NCBI RefSeq assembly: GCF_019249725.2
Contig: NZ_CP137559.1
Location: 3,681,001-3,745,000 of the forward strand
Direction of reading: 5' to 3'
Length of the DNA: 64,000 nucleotides
Source of the DNA: Segatella hominis
GTDB taxonomy: Bacteria > Bacteroidota > Bacteroidia > Bacteroidales > Bacteroidaceae
The translations under genes were made by a program, and so were the position numbers. Under the pieces are notes generated by a model. The model searched no databases. It worked only from the letters and a program-made list of their open reading frames with translations, and was not told the origin of the DNA. Of the stretch, positions 54,408 through 60,787 are shown piece by piece (within the stretch, counting starts at the first letter, position 1; each line of letters opens with the position of its first letter).

Positions 54408-55784
54408 ATGAAAAAGATATTTCAATACATCATGCTGGCTGTCGTTACAATAGTAATGGCGTCATGCACAAGTGATATAGAAGAAACAACCGCAACAACA
54501 GCCAAAAACAACGTACAGTTGGTTGTTGGTGAATTTCCTGCATTCGGAGATTCACAGACTCGTGCTATAGGTACACCTGATCCTGGCAAGACTTCATGGG
54601 CAGAAGGAGATGAGTTGCTTCTGGAGATGACTAGTAAGACTTTAGGGACTCAGTATGCTGCTTTTAAATATAATGGCAGTAGCTGGGTATTGGCAAGTGG
54701 CGAGCTGTCTTATAAAGAAGACGAAGCGCCAACCTTTCCTCATGTATATTATGCCCCTAACTACAAATGGGAAGCTGGCGAATTAGTTTTGAAAGAAGGC
54801 AAGGTTGCAGGAACGGATGAATATATCGAGGGAAAAGCCAATATCACCCCTAATGGTCAGAGTATAACCGTAAATTTTTCCGGAGCAACACGCAACTATT
54901 CACGCTTGCGCATTGCAACTATGCCAAATATGCAAATAACAGTTGACATCAATCAATACACTCCTGCGGGCAGCAGCGATATGAAATGGGATCAAAAATA
55001 TGCCCTTACATCTGATGAAAAGGGCAATGCCTATTTATATGGTACTTTTGATAGATATGCCGAAGTCACTGTGAAATATAGAGAAGCAACTTTGGCAACT
55101 CATACATTCTTGCAAGCAACAGAAAAAGCTAAGAGTTATGCTCTGGATGCTACTGTCATTTCGGCAAATAGTGCAGAAGAAATAAAGTCAGCTATCAAGC
55201 AAGAAGTAGCAGACGGCAAGACTGCTATAAGACTTAACCTCGCTTCTGATGCTGGCGATAATGAGTTTAAGGCTATCCGCGAAGCTTTTGAGAATGTGAA
55301 ATCTGGCACTATAGATCTCACTCTAATAGGATGCAAGGAAATTCCTGCAGATGGTTTGAACAACCAATCAGGAGGACTAGAGGCATTAAAGTCTATTACT
55401 TTGCCTGATGTGACAAAAATTGGAATGAATGCCTTACTCTTCTGTGTGGATTTGGAAGAAATTTGTGCTCCGAATGTTTCTGCTATAGATGAAGGTGCAT
55501 TTGCAGAATGTTACCATTTGAGAAAAGTAACTTTGGGAGAACTCACGAATGTAAAAGGTGACTATGAATACGGGGATGGTATTTTTGGCTTCGATTCTCA
55601 TTCTATAGAAAATATAGATTTAGAGTTGTCTGAAAAACAGAGAATAATGACCAAGCAACTAATTGATGGTCGTTATTGTTGGACTCCAACTGAAGAACCC
55701 TATCAGATGAGTGAAGACCATAAATACAGGCGTTTTCTTGGAATGACATTCAAATCTATAACATGTGGGATGAAGTTTCAGTAA
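54408..55784 (+). CDS. Fimbrillin-family protein B4 with leucine-rich-repeat C-terminal domain
   Basis: 458 residues. Lipobox IVMASC near 20, Thr-Arg site SQTR|AIGTPDPGK near 49, fimbrillin-like domains to about 250, then BspA-type leucine-rich repeats from about 310 (LKSITLPDVTKIGMNALLFC; LEEICAPNVSAIDEGAFAEC; LRKVTLGELTNV). The last gene of the cassette usually codes the tip pilin in type V loci, and the LRR domain would serve for binding. No GLUG repeats, unlike cassette A. Confidence 0.83.
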   Translation: MKKIFQYIMLAVVTIVMASCTSDIEETTATTAKNNVQLVVGEFPAFGDSQTRAIGTPDPGKTSWAEGDELLLEMTSKTLGTQYAAFKYNGSSWVLASGELSYKEDEAPTFPHVYYAPNYKWEAGELVLKEGKVAGTDEYIEGKANITPNGQSITVNFSGATRNYSRLRIATMPNMQITVDINQYTPAGSSDMKWDQKYALTSDEKGNAYLYGTFDRYAEVTVKYREATLATHTFLQATEKAKSYALDATVISANSAEEIKSAIKQEVADGKTAIRLNLASDAGDNEFKAIREAFENVKSGTIDLTLIGCKEIPADGLNNQSGGLEALKSITLPDVTKIGMNALLFCVDLEEICAPNVSAIDEGAFAECYHLRKVTLGELTNVKGDYEYGDGIFGFDSHSIENIDLELSEKQRIMTKQLIDGRYCWTPTEEPYQMSEDHKYRRFLGMTFKSITCGMKFQ

Positions 55785-55846
55785 GAGTTCCATATACATT
55801 CCTAAGCTGGGCAGGAGTATAAGTTACCCAGCAAACATATATCCCC

Positions 55847-55971
55847 CCGCACCTCACGGGAAACGACAAGGGTCTATATGCCACGATGAAAAGGTGGCGT
55901 ATAGACCCTTGATTATATGGTGATATTCGTAATCTACATCTCCGCTTTCAGCAGCTTTATCTCCTCTGCCG
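55847..55971. repeat. 125-bp direct repeat, copy 1
   Basis: Shared with 57120-57244 at an offset of 1273 bp, with very few differences. It begins CCCGCACCTCACGGG, holds the hairpin AAGGGTCTATATGCCAC/GTGGCGTATAGACCCTT (55868-55910) and the last codons of an Rpn-like gene on the minus strand (stop at 55934-55936). The 335-bp gap 55785-56119 also has an imperfect inverted repeat at 56018-56075. Confidence 0.85.
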
Positions 55972-56017
55972 AAGGAAAGAACAGAAGCTGAACGCAGGCT
56001 AAACCAAGCAGCACGCC

Positions 56018-56075
56018 CTTTACCAACGGTCACCGGTGTGTAGCGGAATTGAAAATCGCTGACCGAAGGGTAAAG
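56018..56075. repeat. Imperfect inverted repeat
   Basis: CTTTACCAACGGTC (56018-56031) is mirrored by GACCGAAGGGTAAAG (56061-56075). It lies just downstream of the GNAT gene stop and may act in termination. Confidence 0.5.
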
Positions 56076-56119
56076 CAAAGATAAAGGACAGAAACTCCTA
56101 ACCCAGGGCGTAGGGGGAA

Positions 56120-56689
56120 TCATTCTATCGGCCAAATTGTTTTGTACATTGGCCAAACATCCATTTGTGCAACAGGAGTCAATTTTGCAAATTGATTCTT
56201 TTCATAGAAACCTACTGCGCTGTAATTAGAGGTATGCCAAGCTCTTACTGTCAAGAAGACGCAACCGGCATATCTTTGTTTTCTAGCCATCGAAGCTATT
56301 TCGTCAACTAAGGCTGAACCTATATGTAAGCTTTGAAATTTTTGATCAATAGCTAAGTAGGCAATTTCTAAAGCGGGATAAGTATATTTTTGTTCGAATT
56401 GTTCTCGGAATGTTTCTTTTACCGCAGGTAAATCGGTTCCTGCTGCACCTATACGCATATCATCAAAATCATCTGAATCTATGTCAACGGAGTCGAATTC
56501 TAAGGCGAAAATAGCAACAATCGTGTTGTTTGCTTTTAAGCGGACACAAAATGTCTTACAATAATGACTCTCTTCACAATCTTGTAAGTGATTATGAAGA
56601 AAGTCATCCATTTTGTCTTTTCCTGTATAGAAATTTATCAACTCATCAAAGTCTGATAAAAGTTCTATTTTGTATTCTTCTAAATTCAT
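56120..56689 (-). CDS. GNAT-family N-acetyltransferase
   Basis: 189 residues from the ATG at 56689 (a GTG four codons upstream is the alternative). Acetyl-CoA-dependent transferase fold: IAYLAIDQKFQSLHIGSALV near residue 120 holds motif A (Q-x-x-x-G-x-A pyrophosphate loop), preceded by strands IVAIFALEFDSVDID and followed by VGFYEKNQFAKL. The N-terminal half is acidic. The start overlaps the stop of the 51-residue gene as ATGA, so the pair is translationally coupled. Coupled small protein plus GNAT is the layout of acetyltransferase toxin-antitoxin modules (TacT/AtaT type), but the partner lacks a recognisable antitoxin fold, so this stays a hypothesis. Confidence 0.8.
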   Translation of the reverse strand: MNLEEYKIELLSDFDELINFYTGKDKMDDFLHNHLQDCEESHYCKTFCVRLKANNTIVAIFALEFDSVDIDSDDFDDMRIGAAGTDLPAVKETFREQFEQKYTYPALEIAYLAIDQKFQSLHIGSALVDEIASMARKQRYAGCVFLTVRAWHTSNYSAVGFYEKNQFAKLTPVAQMDVWPMYKTIWPIE

Positions 56690-56841
56690 TCTAAATTCCA
56701 CTCAAATTTATATGGATAATTTGGTGTCTTTGTGGCATCATCTGTCTTTGCTTTTGCACCGATGGATGCAAGAGCGGCTTTACGAACAGCTTGTGCGTAT
56801 TTGCCTTTAGCTAAAACTTTTGGTGCATTTATTCCTAACAT
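56686..56841 (-). CDS. 51-residue basic protein coupled to the GNAT gene
   Basis: Starts at the ATG 56839-56841 and reads MLGINAPKVLAKGKYAQA then VRKAALASIGAKAKTDDATK, ending FEWNLE; its TGA overlaps the GNAT ATG. The frame stays open upstream through the 66-bp repeats (would read KASFHCARLH twice), which looks non-coding. I do not recognise a family. The Lys/Ala-rich N-terminal helix followed by an acidic, aromatic C terminus would suit an antitoxin-like or chaperone partner. Confidence 0.65.
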   Translation of the reverse strand: MLGINAPKVLAKGKYAQAVRKAALASIGAKAKTDDATKTPNYPYKFEWNLE

Positions 56842-56865
56842 AATTATATAATTTAAATGTTTGTG

Positions 56866-56997
56866 ATGCAAACGAGCGCAATGAAAACTTGCTTTCAAAT
56901 TGCCGAGTGCAGCTTTTCTTATGCAAAGAAAATGCAAACGAGCGCAATGAAAACTTGCTTTCAAATTGCCGAGTGCAGCTTTTCTTATGCAAAATTA
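56866..56997 (-). repeat. Two tandem 66-bp repeats in the leader of the 51-residue gene
   Basis: ATGCAAACGAGCGCAATGAA opens both units, at 56866 and 56932; the units are identical over about 60 bp. Each can fold imperfectly (GCAATTTGAAA with TTTTCATTGC on the minus strand). They fill nearly the whole leader between the promoter and the ATG. Confidence 0.85.
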
Positions 56998-57021
56998 AGC
57001 AATATCTCTGTAACTTCCAAA
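56990..57021 (-). promoter_or_regulatory. Promoter of the 51-residue/GNAT operon
   Basis: On the minus strand TTTG (57018-57021) and TAATTTTG (56990-56997), spacer 20 bp, a full consensus. The start would be near 56986, giving a leader of about 145 nt. Confidence 0.7.
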
Positions 57022-57119
57022 TATTTGAATGAAATTAACATCATTATTGGTCAAATAATACTAAATCCCCCATCCTGCTTTCTCAAGCGGGATGAGGGAT
57101 TTTTCTTCAGTATACTCAC

Positions 57120-57244
57120 CCGCACCTCACGGGAAACGACAAGGGTCTATATGCCACGATGAAAAGGTGGCGTATAGACCCTTGATTATTTGGTGATAGT
57201 CGTAATCTACATCTCCGCTTTCAGCAGCTTTATCTCCTCTGCCG
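57120..57244. repeat. 125-bp direct repeat, copy 2
   Basis: Second copy of 55847-55971, with the hairpin at 57141-57183 and the Rpn-like 3' end (stop at 57207-57209). With copy 1 it brackets the GNAT module. The 500-bp gap to tsaE also contains a hairpin (57288-57323) and a 23-bp array (57388-57497). Confidence 0.85.
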
Positions 57245-57281
57245 TCAGCCCCGTCATATCCATGACCGATGCATCAGATCT
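57207..57281 (-). pseudogene. 3' fragment resembling an Rpn-family nuclease/transposase gene
   Basis: The minus strand reads RSDASVMDMTGLTAEEIKLL followed by KAEM and a TAG stop. A C terminus with TGLT-x-EEI is typical of Rpn-type PD-(D/E)XK recombination-promoting nucleases. Upstream the frame is open for a while but runs through a hairpin and shows no domain, so only the end of such a gene seems left. A shorter copy of the same end is at 55934-55971. Confidence 0.5.
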
Positions 57282-57287
57282 TTTTTC

Positions 57288-57323
57288 TCCCTGCCCACGC
57301 AAGAATTTTTCCGTGGGCAGGGA
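57288..57323. repeat. Inverted repeat (hairpin)
   Basis: TCCCTGCCCACG (57288-57299) pairs perfectly with CGTGGGCAGGGA (57312-57323); flanking T6 on the left and A5 on the right can extend the stem. Neither strand has a T run after the stem, so it is not a standard terminator. Confidence 0.7.
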
Positions 57324-57387
57324 AAAATAAAAGTGGGTACAGGGATGGATAATTTCAAGAACATAACTTGTCGAAAATCTACACGAC

Positions 57388-57497
57388 TTAACGATGCGCT
57401 TTATTGCAACTTAACGATGCGCATCATTAACACCTAACGATGCGCATCATTAGACCTCAATGATGCGCTTTATTAAAGTCTAATAAAGCGCATCGTT
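57388..57497. repeat. Five-unit palindromic tandem array, 23-bp period
   Basis: GCGC cores lie at 57396, 57419, 57442, 57465 and 57488, exactly 23 bp apart. The units read TTAACGATGCGCATCATTA or variants with GCTTTATT; the core GATGCGCATC is a perfect palindrome, and the fifth unit is in inverse orientation yet keeps the phase. It lies in front of a gap between tsaE (minus) and the Rpn remnant, and is not coding. Confidence 0.85.
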
Positions 57498-57540
57498 ATA
57501 GTTTGCTACTTTAATGGGGCTATCATGCCCCAAAAAAGTA

Positions 57541-57951
57541 TCAGAATTCAACGGTTCTGCTTCCGTCTTCTTCTGTGTGAATATGTACTCTTGTCACATC
57601 TTCTGGTAGAAGGTCTTCTATCAGTTCTGGCCATTCCAGAAAACATAAGTTTCCTCCATAGAAGTAATCCTCATATCCCATATCATAGACCTCGTCTATC
57701 TTTTTGATACGATAGAAGTCAAAGTGATAGATTGGGTCGCCATTCCCTGCGGTATATTCGTTGACAATGGCAAATGTAGGAGATGTGATGACATCATCTA
57801 CTCCCAACTCTTCGCAGATAGCTTTGATAAATGTAGTCTTACCAGTACCCATCTTTCCGTAAAAGGCAAAGACTTTACCATCACCCATGTTGGCCAGAAA
57901 TTCCTTGGCTGCAGCATGGATGTTTTCTAATGAGTCAATTTTGATTTTCAT
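57541..57951 (-). CDS. tsaE: tRNA threonylcarbamoyladenosine biosynthesis ATPase TsaE
   Basis: ATPase partner of TsaB-TsaD in making t6A37 in tRNA. 136 residues. Walker A FYGKMGTGKTTFIKAI near residue 30, then SPTFAIVNEYTAGNG and YHFDFYRI near 75, and LCFLEWPE near 107, all standard. It follows porX by 29 bp on the same strand. Confidence 0.95.
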   Translation of the reverse strand: MKIKIDSLENIHAAAKEFLANMGDGKVFAFYGKMGTGKTTFIKAICEELGVDDVITSPTFAIVNEYTAGNGDPIYHFDFYRIKKIDEVYDMGYEDYFYGGNLCFLEWPELIEDLLPEDVTRVHIHTEEDGSRTVEF

Positions 57952-57980
57952 ATTTTGTTTCCTTTTCTTGTTTTCTTTTT

Positions 57981-59549
57981 CTAACGTCTTCTTGGTGTCA
58001 ATGTAATGAGTGGTATCAGCATCTCTTCCATAGATATGCCTCCATGCTGGAATGTATCCTTATAGTAGGATACATAGTAGTTGTAATTGTTGGGGTAGGC
58101 AAAGAAGGCATCACCATACGCAAATACATAAGTTGTGCTCAGGTTTGGAGCGGGCAATTGTGCTTTATGTGGCTCCTTGATTGTGAACACTTCCTTGGCA
58201 TTGTAGGCAAGATTCTTGCCTAACTTATAGCGCAGGTTGGTGTTGGTATTACGGTCTCCTATTATCTTGATAGGTTTTGAAGCCCTAATACTTCCATGGT
58301 CGGTGGTGATGATGACCTTGAATTCGTCTTGCGATAAACGTTTGAATAGTTCTGCAAGAACTGAATGTCTCAGCCAACTCTGTGTAATACTGCGATAGGC
58401 AGATTCGTTGTTTGCCAATTCTCTCACCATCTTAGATTCAGTACGTGCATGTGAAAGCATGTCGATAAAGTTTACGACCAGTACATTGAGGTCGTTATTC
58501 TTGCATTCATTGTATTTATCCAGAAATCTGTCGGCTCCTGCAGAATCATTTATCTTGTGATAACTGAATGTGTAGTGCTTTCTGAATCTTTCCAACTGGG
58601 TTTGGATGAGAGGTTCTTCGTTGAGGTTTTTGCCTTCCTCCTGATCTTCATCTACCCATAGGTCAGGAAACATTTCTGCTATTTTGTTTGGCATCAGACC
58701 GCTGAATATTGCATTGCGTGCATACTGGGTGGCTGTTGGCAAAATACTCATATACATGTCTTCCTCGATATCGAATAGTTCTCCGATATCTTGTCCCAAC
58801 ATTTTCCATTGGTCATATCTGAAGTTGTCGATAACTATGAGGAATATCTTTTCACCCTGATCCAGTTTTGGAAAAATCTTGGTTTTGAAGATGTCTGGAC
58901 TCATGACGGGCTTACCTTCTATCGTCTTGCCGATATTCTTGGGATTTACCCATTCCAAGTAGTTCTTGGTGATGTATTTGGCAAATCCGTTGTTGGCTTC
59001 TTCTTTCTGCATGGTAAGCAGTTCTGTCATCGAACTCTCGGTGTCGCTCAGTTCAAGTTCCCATTTTACCAGTCTCTTATATACTTCTACCCAATCCTGT
59101 ACTGTCCGGCAATCCATGATTTGCATGGCGATTTGCTGGTAGTCTTGCTGATAACCGCTTTGGGTTACTTCTGTGACTATATCTTTGCGATGTATGTTCT
59201 TCTTGAGAGAGAGCAATATCTGGCTGGGGTTGACCGGTTTGATGAGATAGTCTGCGATTTTTGAACCGATAGCCTGGTCCATGATGTTCTCTTCCTCGCT
59301 CTTGGTACACATGACTACAGGGGTAGCTGGTTGGATTTCCTTGATTTGCTGAAGAGTTTCCAATCCGCTAAGTCCTGGCATCATTTCATCTAAGAGAATC
59401 AGGTCGAAGGTCTGCTGTCTGCACTGGTCGATAGCATCCGGACCATTGCTCACAGTTATAACTTCATATCCCTTTTTCTCCAGAAATATGATATGCGCCT
59501 TGAGAAGTTCTATCTCGTCATCTACCCAAAGTAATAAACCGTTACTCAT
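57981..59549 (-). CDS. porX: PorX: response regulator fused to alkaline-phosphatase-superfamily (PglZ) domain
   Basis: 522 residues. Receiver domain at 1-120: acidic pocket LWVDDE near 10, phosphorylated Asp in LILLDEMMPG near 54, switch Thr/Lys in VVMCTKSEE and YLIKPVNP. A helical linker follows, then the PglZ-like phosphodiesterase domain from about 215 (KIFLIVIDNFRYDQWKML with the metal-binding Asp; VIITTDHGSIRASKP near 400; TFQHGGISMEEMLIPLI near 505). In Porphyromonas PorX with PorY controls type IX secretion genes and hydrolyses oligonucleotide signals. It is transcribed with tsaE, a usual arrangement in Bacteroidetes. Confidence 0.94.
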   Translation of the reverse strand: MSNGLLLWVDDEIELLKAHIIFLEKKGYEVITVSNGPDAIDQCRQQTFDLILLDEMMPGLSGLETLQQIKEIQPATPVVMCTKSEEENIMDQAIGSKIADYLIKPVNPSQILLSLKKNIHRKDIVTEVTQSGYQQDYQQIAMQIMDCRTVQDWVEVYKRLVKWELELSDTESSMTELLTMQKEEANNGFAKYITKNYLEWVNPKNIGKTIEGKPVMSPDIFKTKIFPKLDQGEKIFLIVIDNFRYDQWKMLGQDIGELFDIEEDMYMSILPTATQYARNAIFSGLMPNKIAEMFPDLWVDEDQEEGKNLNEEPLIQTQLERFRKHYTFSYHKINDSAGADRFLDKYNECKNNDLNVLVVNFIDMLSHARTESKMVRELANNESAYRSITQSWLRHSVLAELFKRLSQDEFKVIITTDHGSIRASKPIKIIGDRNTNTNLRYKLGKNLAYNAKEVFTIKEPHKAQLPAPNLSTTYVFAYGDAFFAYPNNYNYYVSYYKDTFQHGGISMEEMLIPLITLTPRRR

Positions 59550-59781
59550 GTTTTTATTTTTTAGGCGCTAAAGTACAAAGAATAATTGAATACTGGCAGA
59601 AGAATGCTATTAAAGTATGTTAATGTTAAGGAAAGTTTTTATTCGTATGATTCTTTTGGATATTCGTATGTTTCCTCTACTTTTATATAATAATTAGGTG
59701 AAGATTCCGTTCTTTATCCAAGAATCAGTTTATTAATCCAATTATTCATTAAATAAAAAAATAAGAAGAAATCAAGAAACA

Positions 59782-60093
59782 ATGCTCAAAATTGTATTGA
59801 TAATGCTTTGCGGAATAGGTACAGGTTATCTGCTCCGTAATAAGAAAATGAGTTTTTTAGGTCGCATCATCACGGCGTTGATATGGATACTCCTGTTCCT
59901 GCTTGGTATTGAAGTTGGCTCCAATCCTCGTATCATAGGAGGTATTCAGACCTTAGGTCTCGAAGCCGTTGTTCTTACTTTTGGTGGTAGTGCGGGCAGT
60001 GTGCTTTTTGCATGGGCATTGTGGAAGTATGTTACTGCTAAACAGATGAAGTCTTCTGGTTCCGCTGATACGGAGAAGGGAGGTAAGGCATGA
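59782..60093 (+). CDS. lysO: LysO-type lysine exporter, N-terminal subunit
   Basis: 103-residue membrane protein with three helices, matching the N-terminal part of LysO (DUF340), the L-lysine exporter. Segments GIGTGYLLRNKKM and LLFLLGIEVGSNPRIIGGI are typical. Its stop overlaps the next gene as ATGA, so both halves are made together; together they cover the roughly 300 residues of single-chain LysO. The upstream gap 59550-59781 has nothing notable besides AT-rich sequence. Confidence 0.85.
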   Translation: MLKIVLIMLCGIGTGYLLRNKKMSFLGRIITALIWILLFLLGIEVGSNPRIIGGIQTLGLEAVVLTFGGSAGSVLFAWALWKYVTAKQMKSSGSADTEKGGKA

Positions 60094-60692
60094 AGGGTAG
60101 CTTGATTATAGTTGGTTTCTTTGTCTTAGGTATCATCGCTGGATTGTGTGATGTAGTTCCTGCCAGTTTTTTAGATAGTGATGTGAGTTATATTGCGCTC
60201 TGTTGCCTGATGTTCTGTGTGGGTGTCAGCATCGGTTGTGATACTTCTATTTTGAAGAGTTTCAAGAAGGTAAATCCTCGTTTGATGATGCTTCCGGTGA
60301 TGACTATTTTGGGTACTTTTGCTGGGTGTGCAGCCGTATCTCTGGTATTAGGTCACCGTCAGCTTACTGACTGTTTGGCTATCGGTTCAGGATTCGGTTA
60401 TTATTCCCTTTCAAGTATTTTTATTACTGAATATCGTGGTGCCGAACTTGGAACCATCGCTCTTCTTGCTAATATTAGCCGTGAAATTCTGACACTCTTA
60501 GCCGCTCCGTTGCTGGCGAGATATTTCGGAAAGTTGGCACCTATCAGCGTAGGTGGAGCCACCACAATGGATACTACGTTGCCTATTATTACCCGAGTGT
60601 CGGGAGAGAACTTCATCATCGTTTCCATCTTTCATGGTTTCTGTGTTGATTTCTCAGTACCTTTCCTGGTTACCTTTTTCTGCTCTCTATAA
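60090..60692 (+). CDS. lysO: LysO-type lysine exporter, C-terminal subunit
   Basis: 200-residue membrane protein with about five to six helices, matching the C-terminal part of LysO. VGVSIGCDTSILKSFKKVNP near 50, AIGSGFGYYSLSSIFITEYRG near 97 and GGATTMDTTLPIITRVSGE near 153 are the family core, including acidic residues needed for transport in E. coli LysO. Coupled by a 4-bp overlap to the N-terminal subunit. Two-gene LysO is common in Bacteroidales. Confidence 0.9.
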   Translation: MKGSLIIVGFFVLGIIAGLCDVVPASFLDSDVSYIALCCLMFCVGVSIGCDTSILKSFKKVNPRLMMLPVMTILGTFAGCAAVSLVLGHRQLTDCLAIGSGFGYYSLSSIFITEYRGAELGTIALLANISREILTLLAAPLLARYFGKLAPISVGGATTMDTTLPIITRVSGENFIIVSIFHGFCVDFSVPFLVTFFCSL

Positions 60693-60732
60693 TTAATTCA
60701 GTAATTTATCAGGAAATAATCTAAAAATACAA

Positions 60733-60787
60733 ATGGCAGACTTCTCCAGCTATTTATTCTGGGAAAGTCTGCCATATTGTTTCTTTA
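60733..60787. terminator. Bidirectional terminator between lysO and the TPR gene
   Basis: ATGGCAGACTT (60733-60743) pairs with AAGTCTGCCAT (60765-60775), loop 21 nt; the downstream tract is ATTGTTTCTTT on the plus strand and TTTGTATTTTT on the minus strand. Confidence 0.7.

Noticed and set aside
56842..56964. Longer form of the 51-residue protein starting inside the 66-bp repeats
   Set aside because: The extension consists of translated repeat sequence and the promoter is just upstream, so it is better read as leader.
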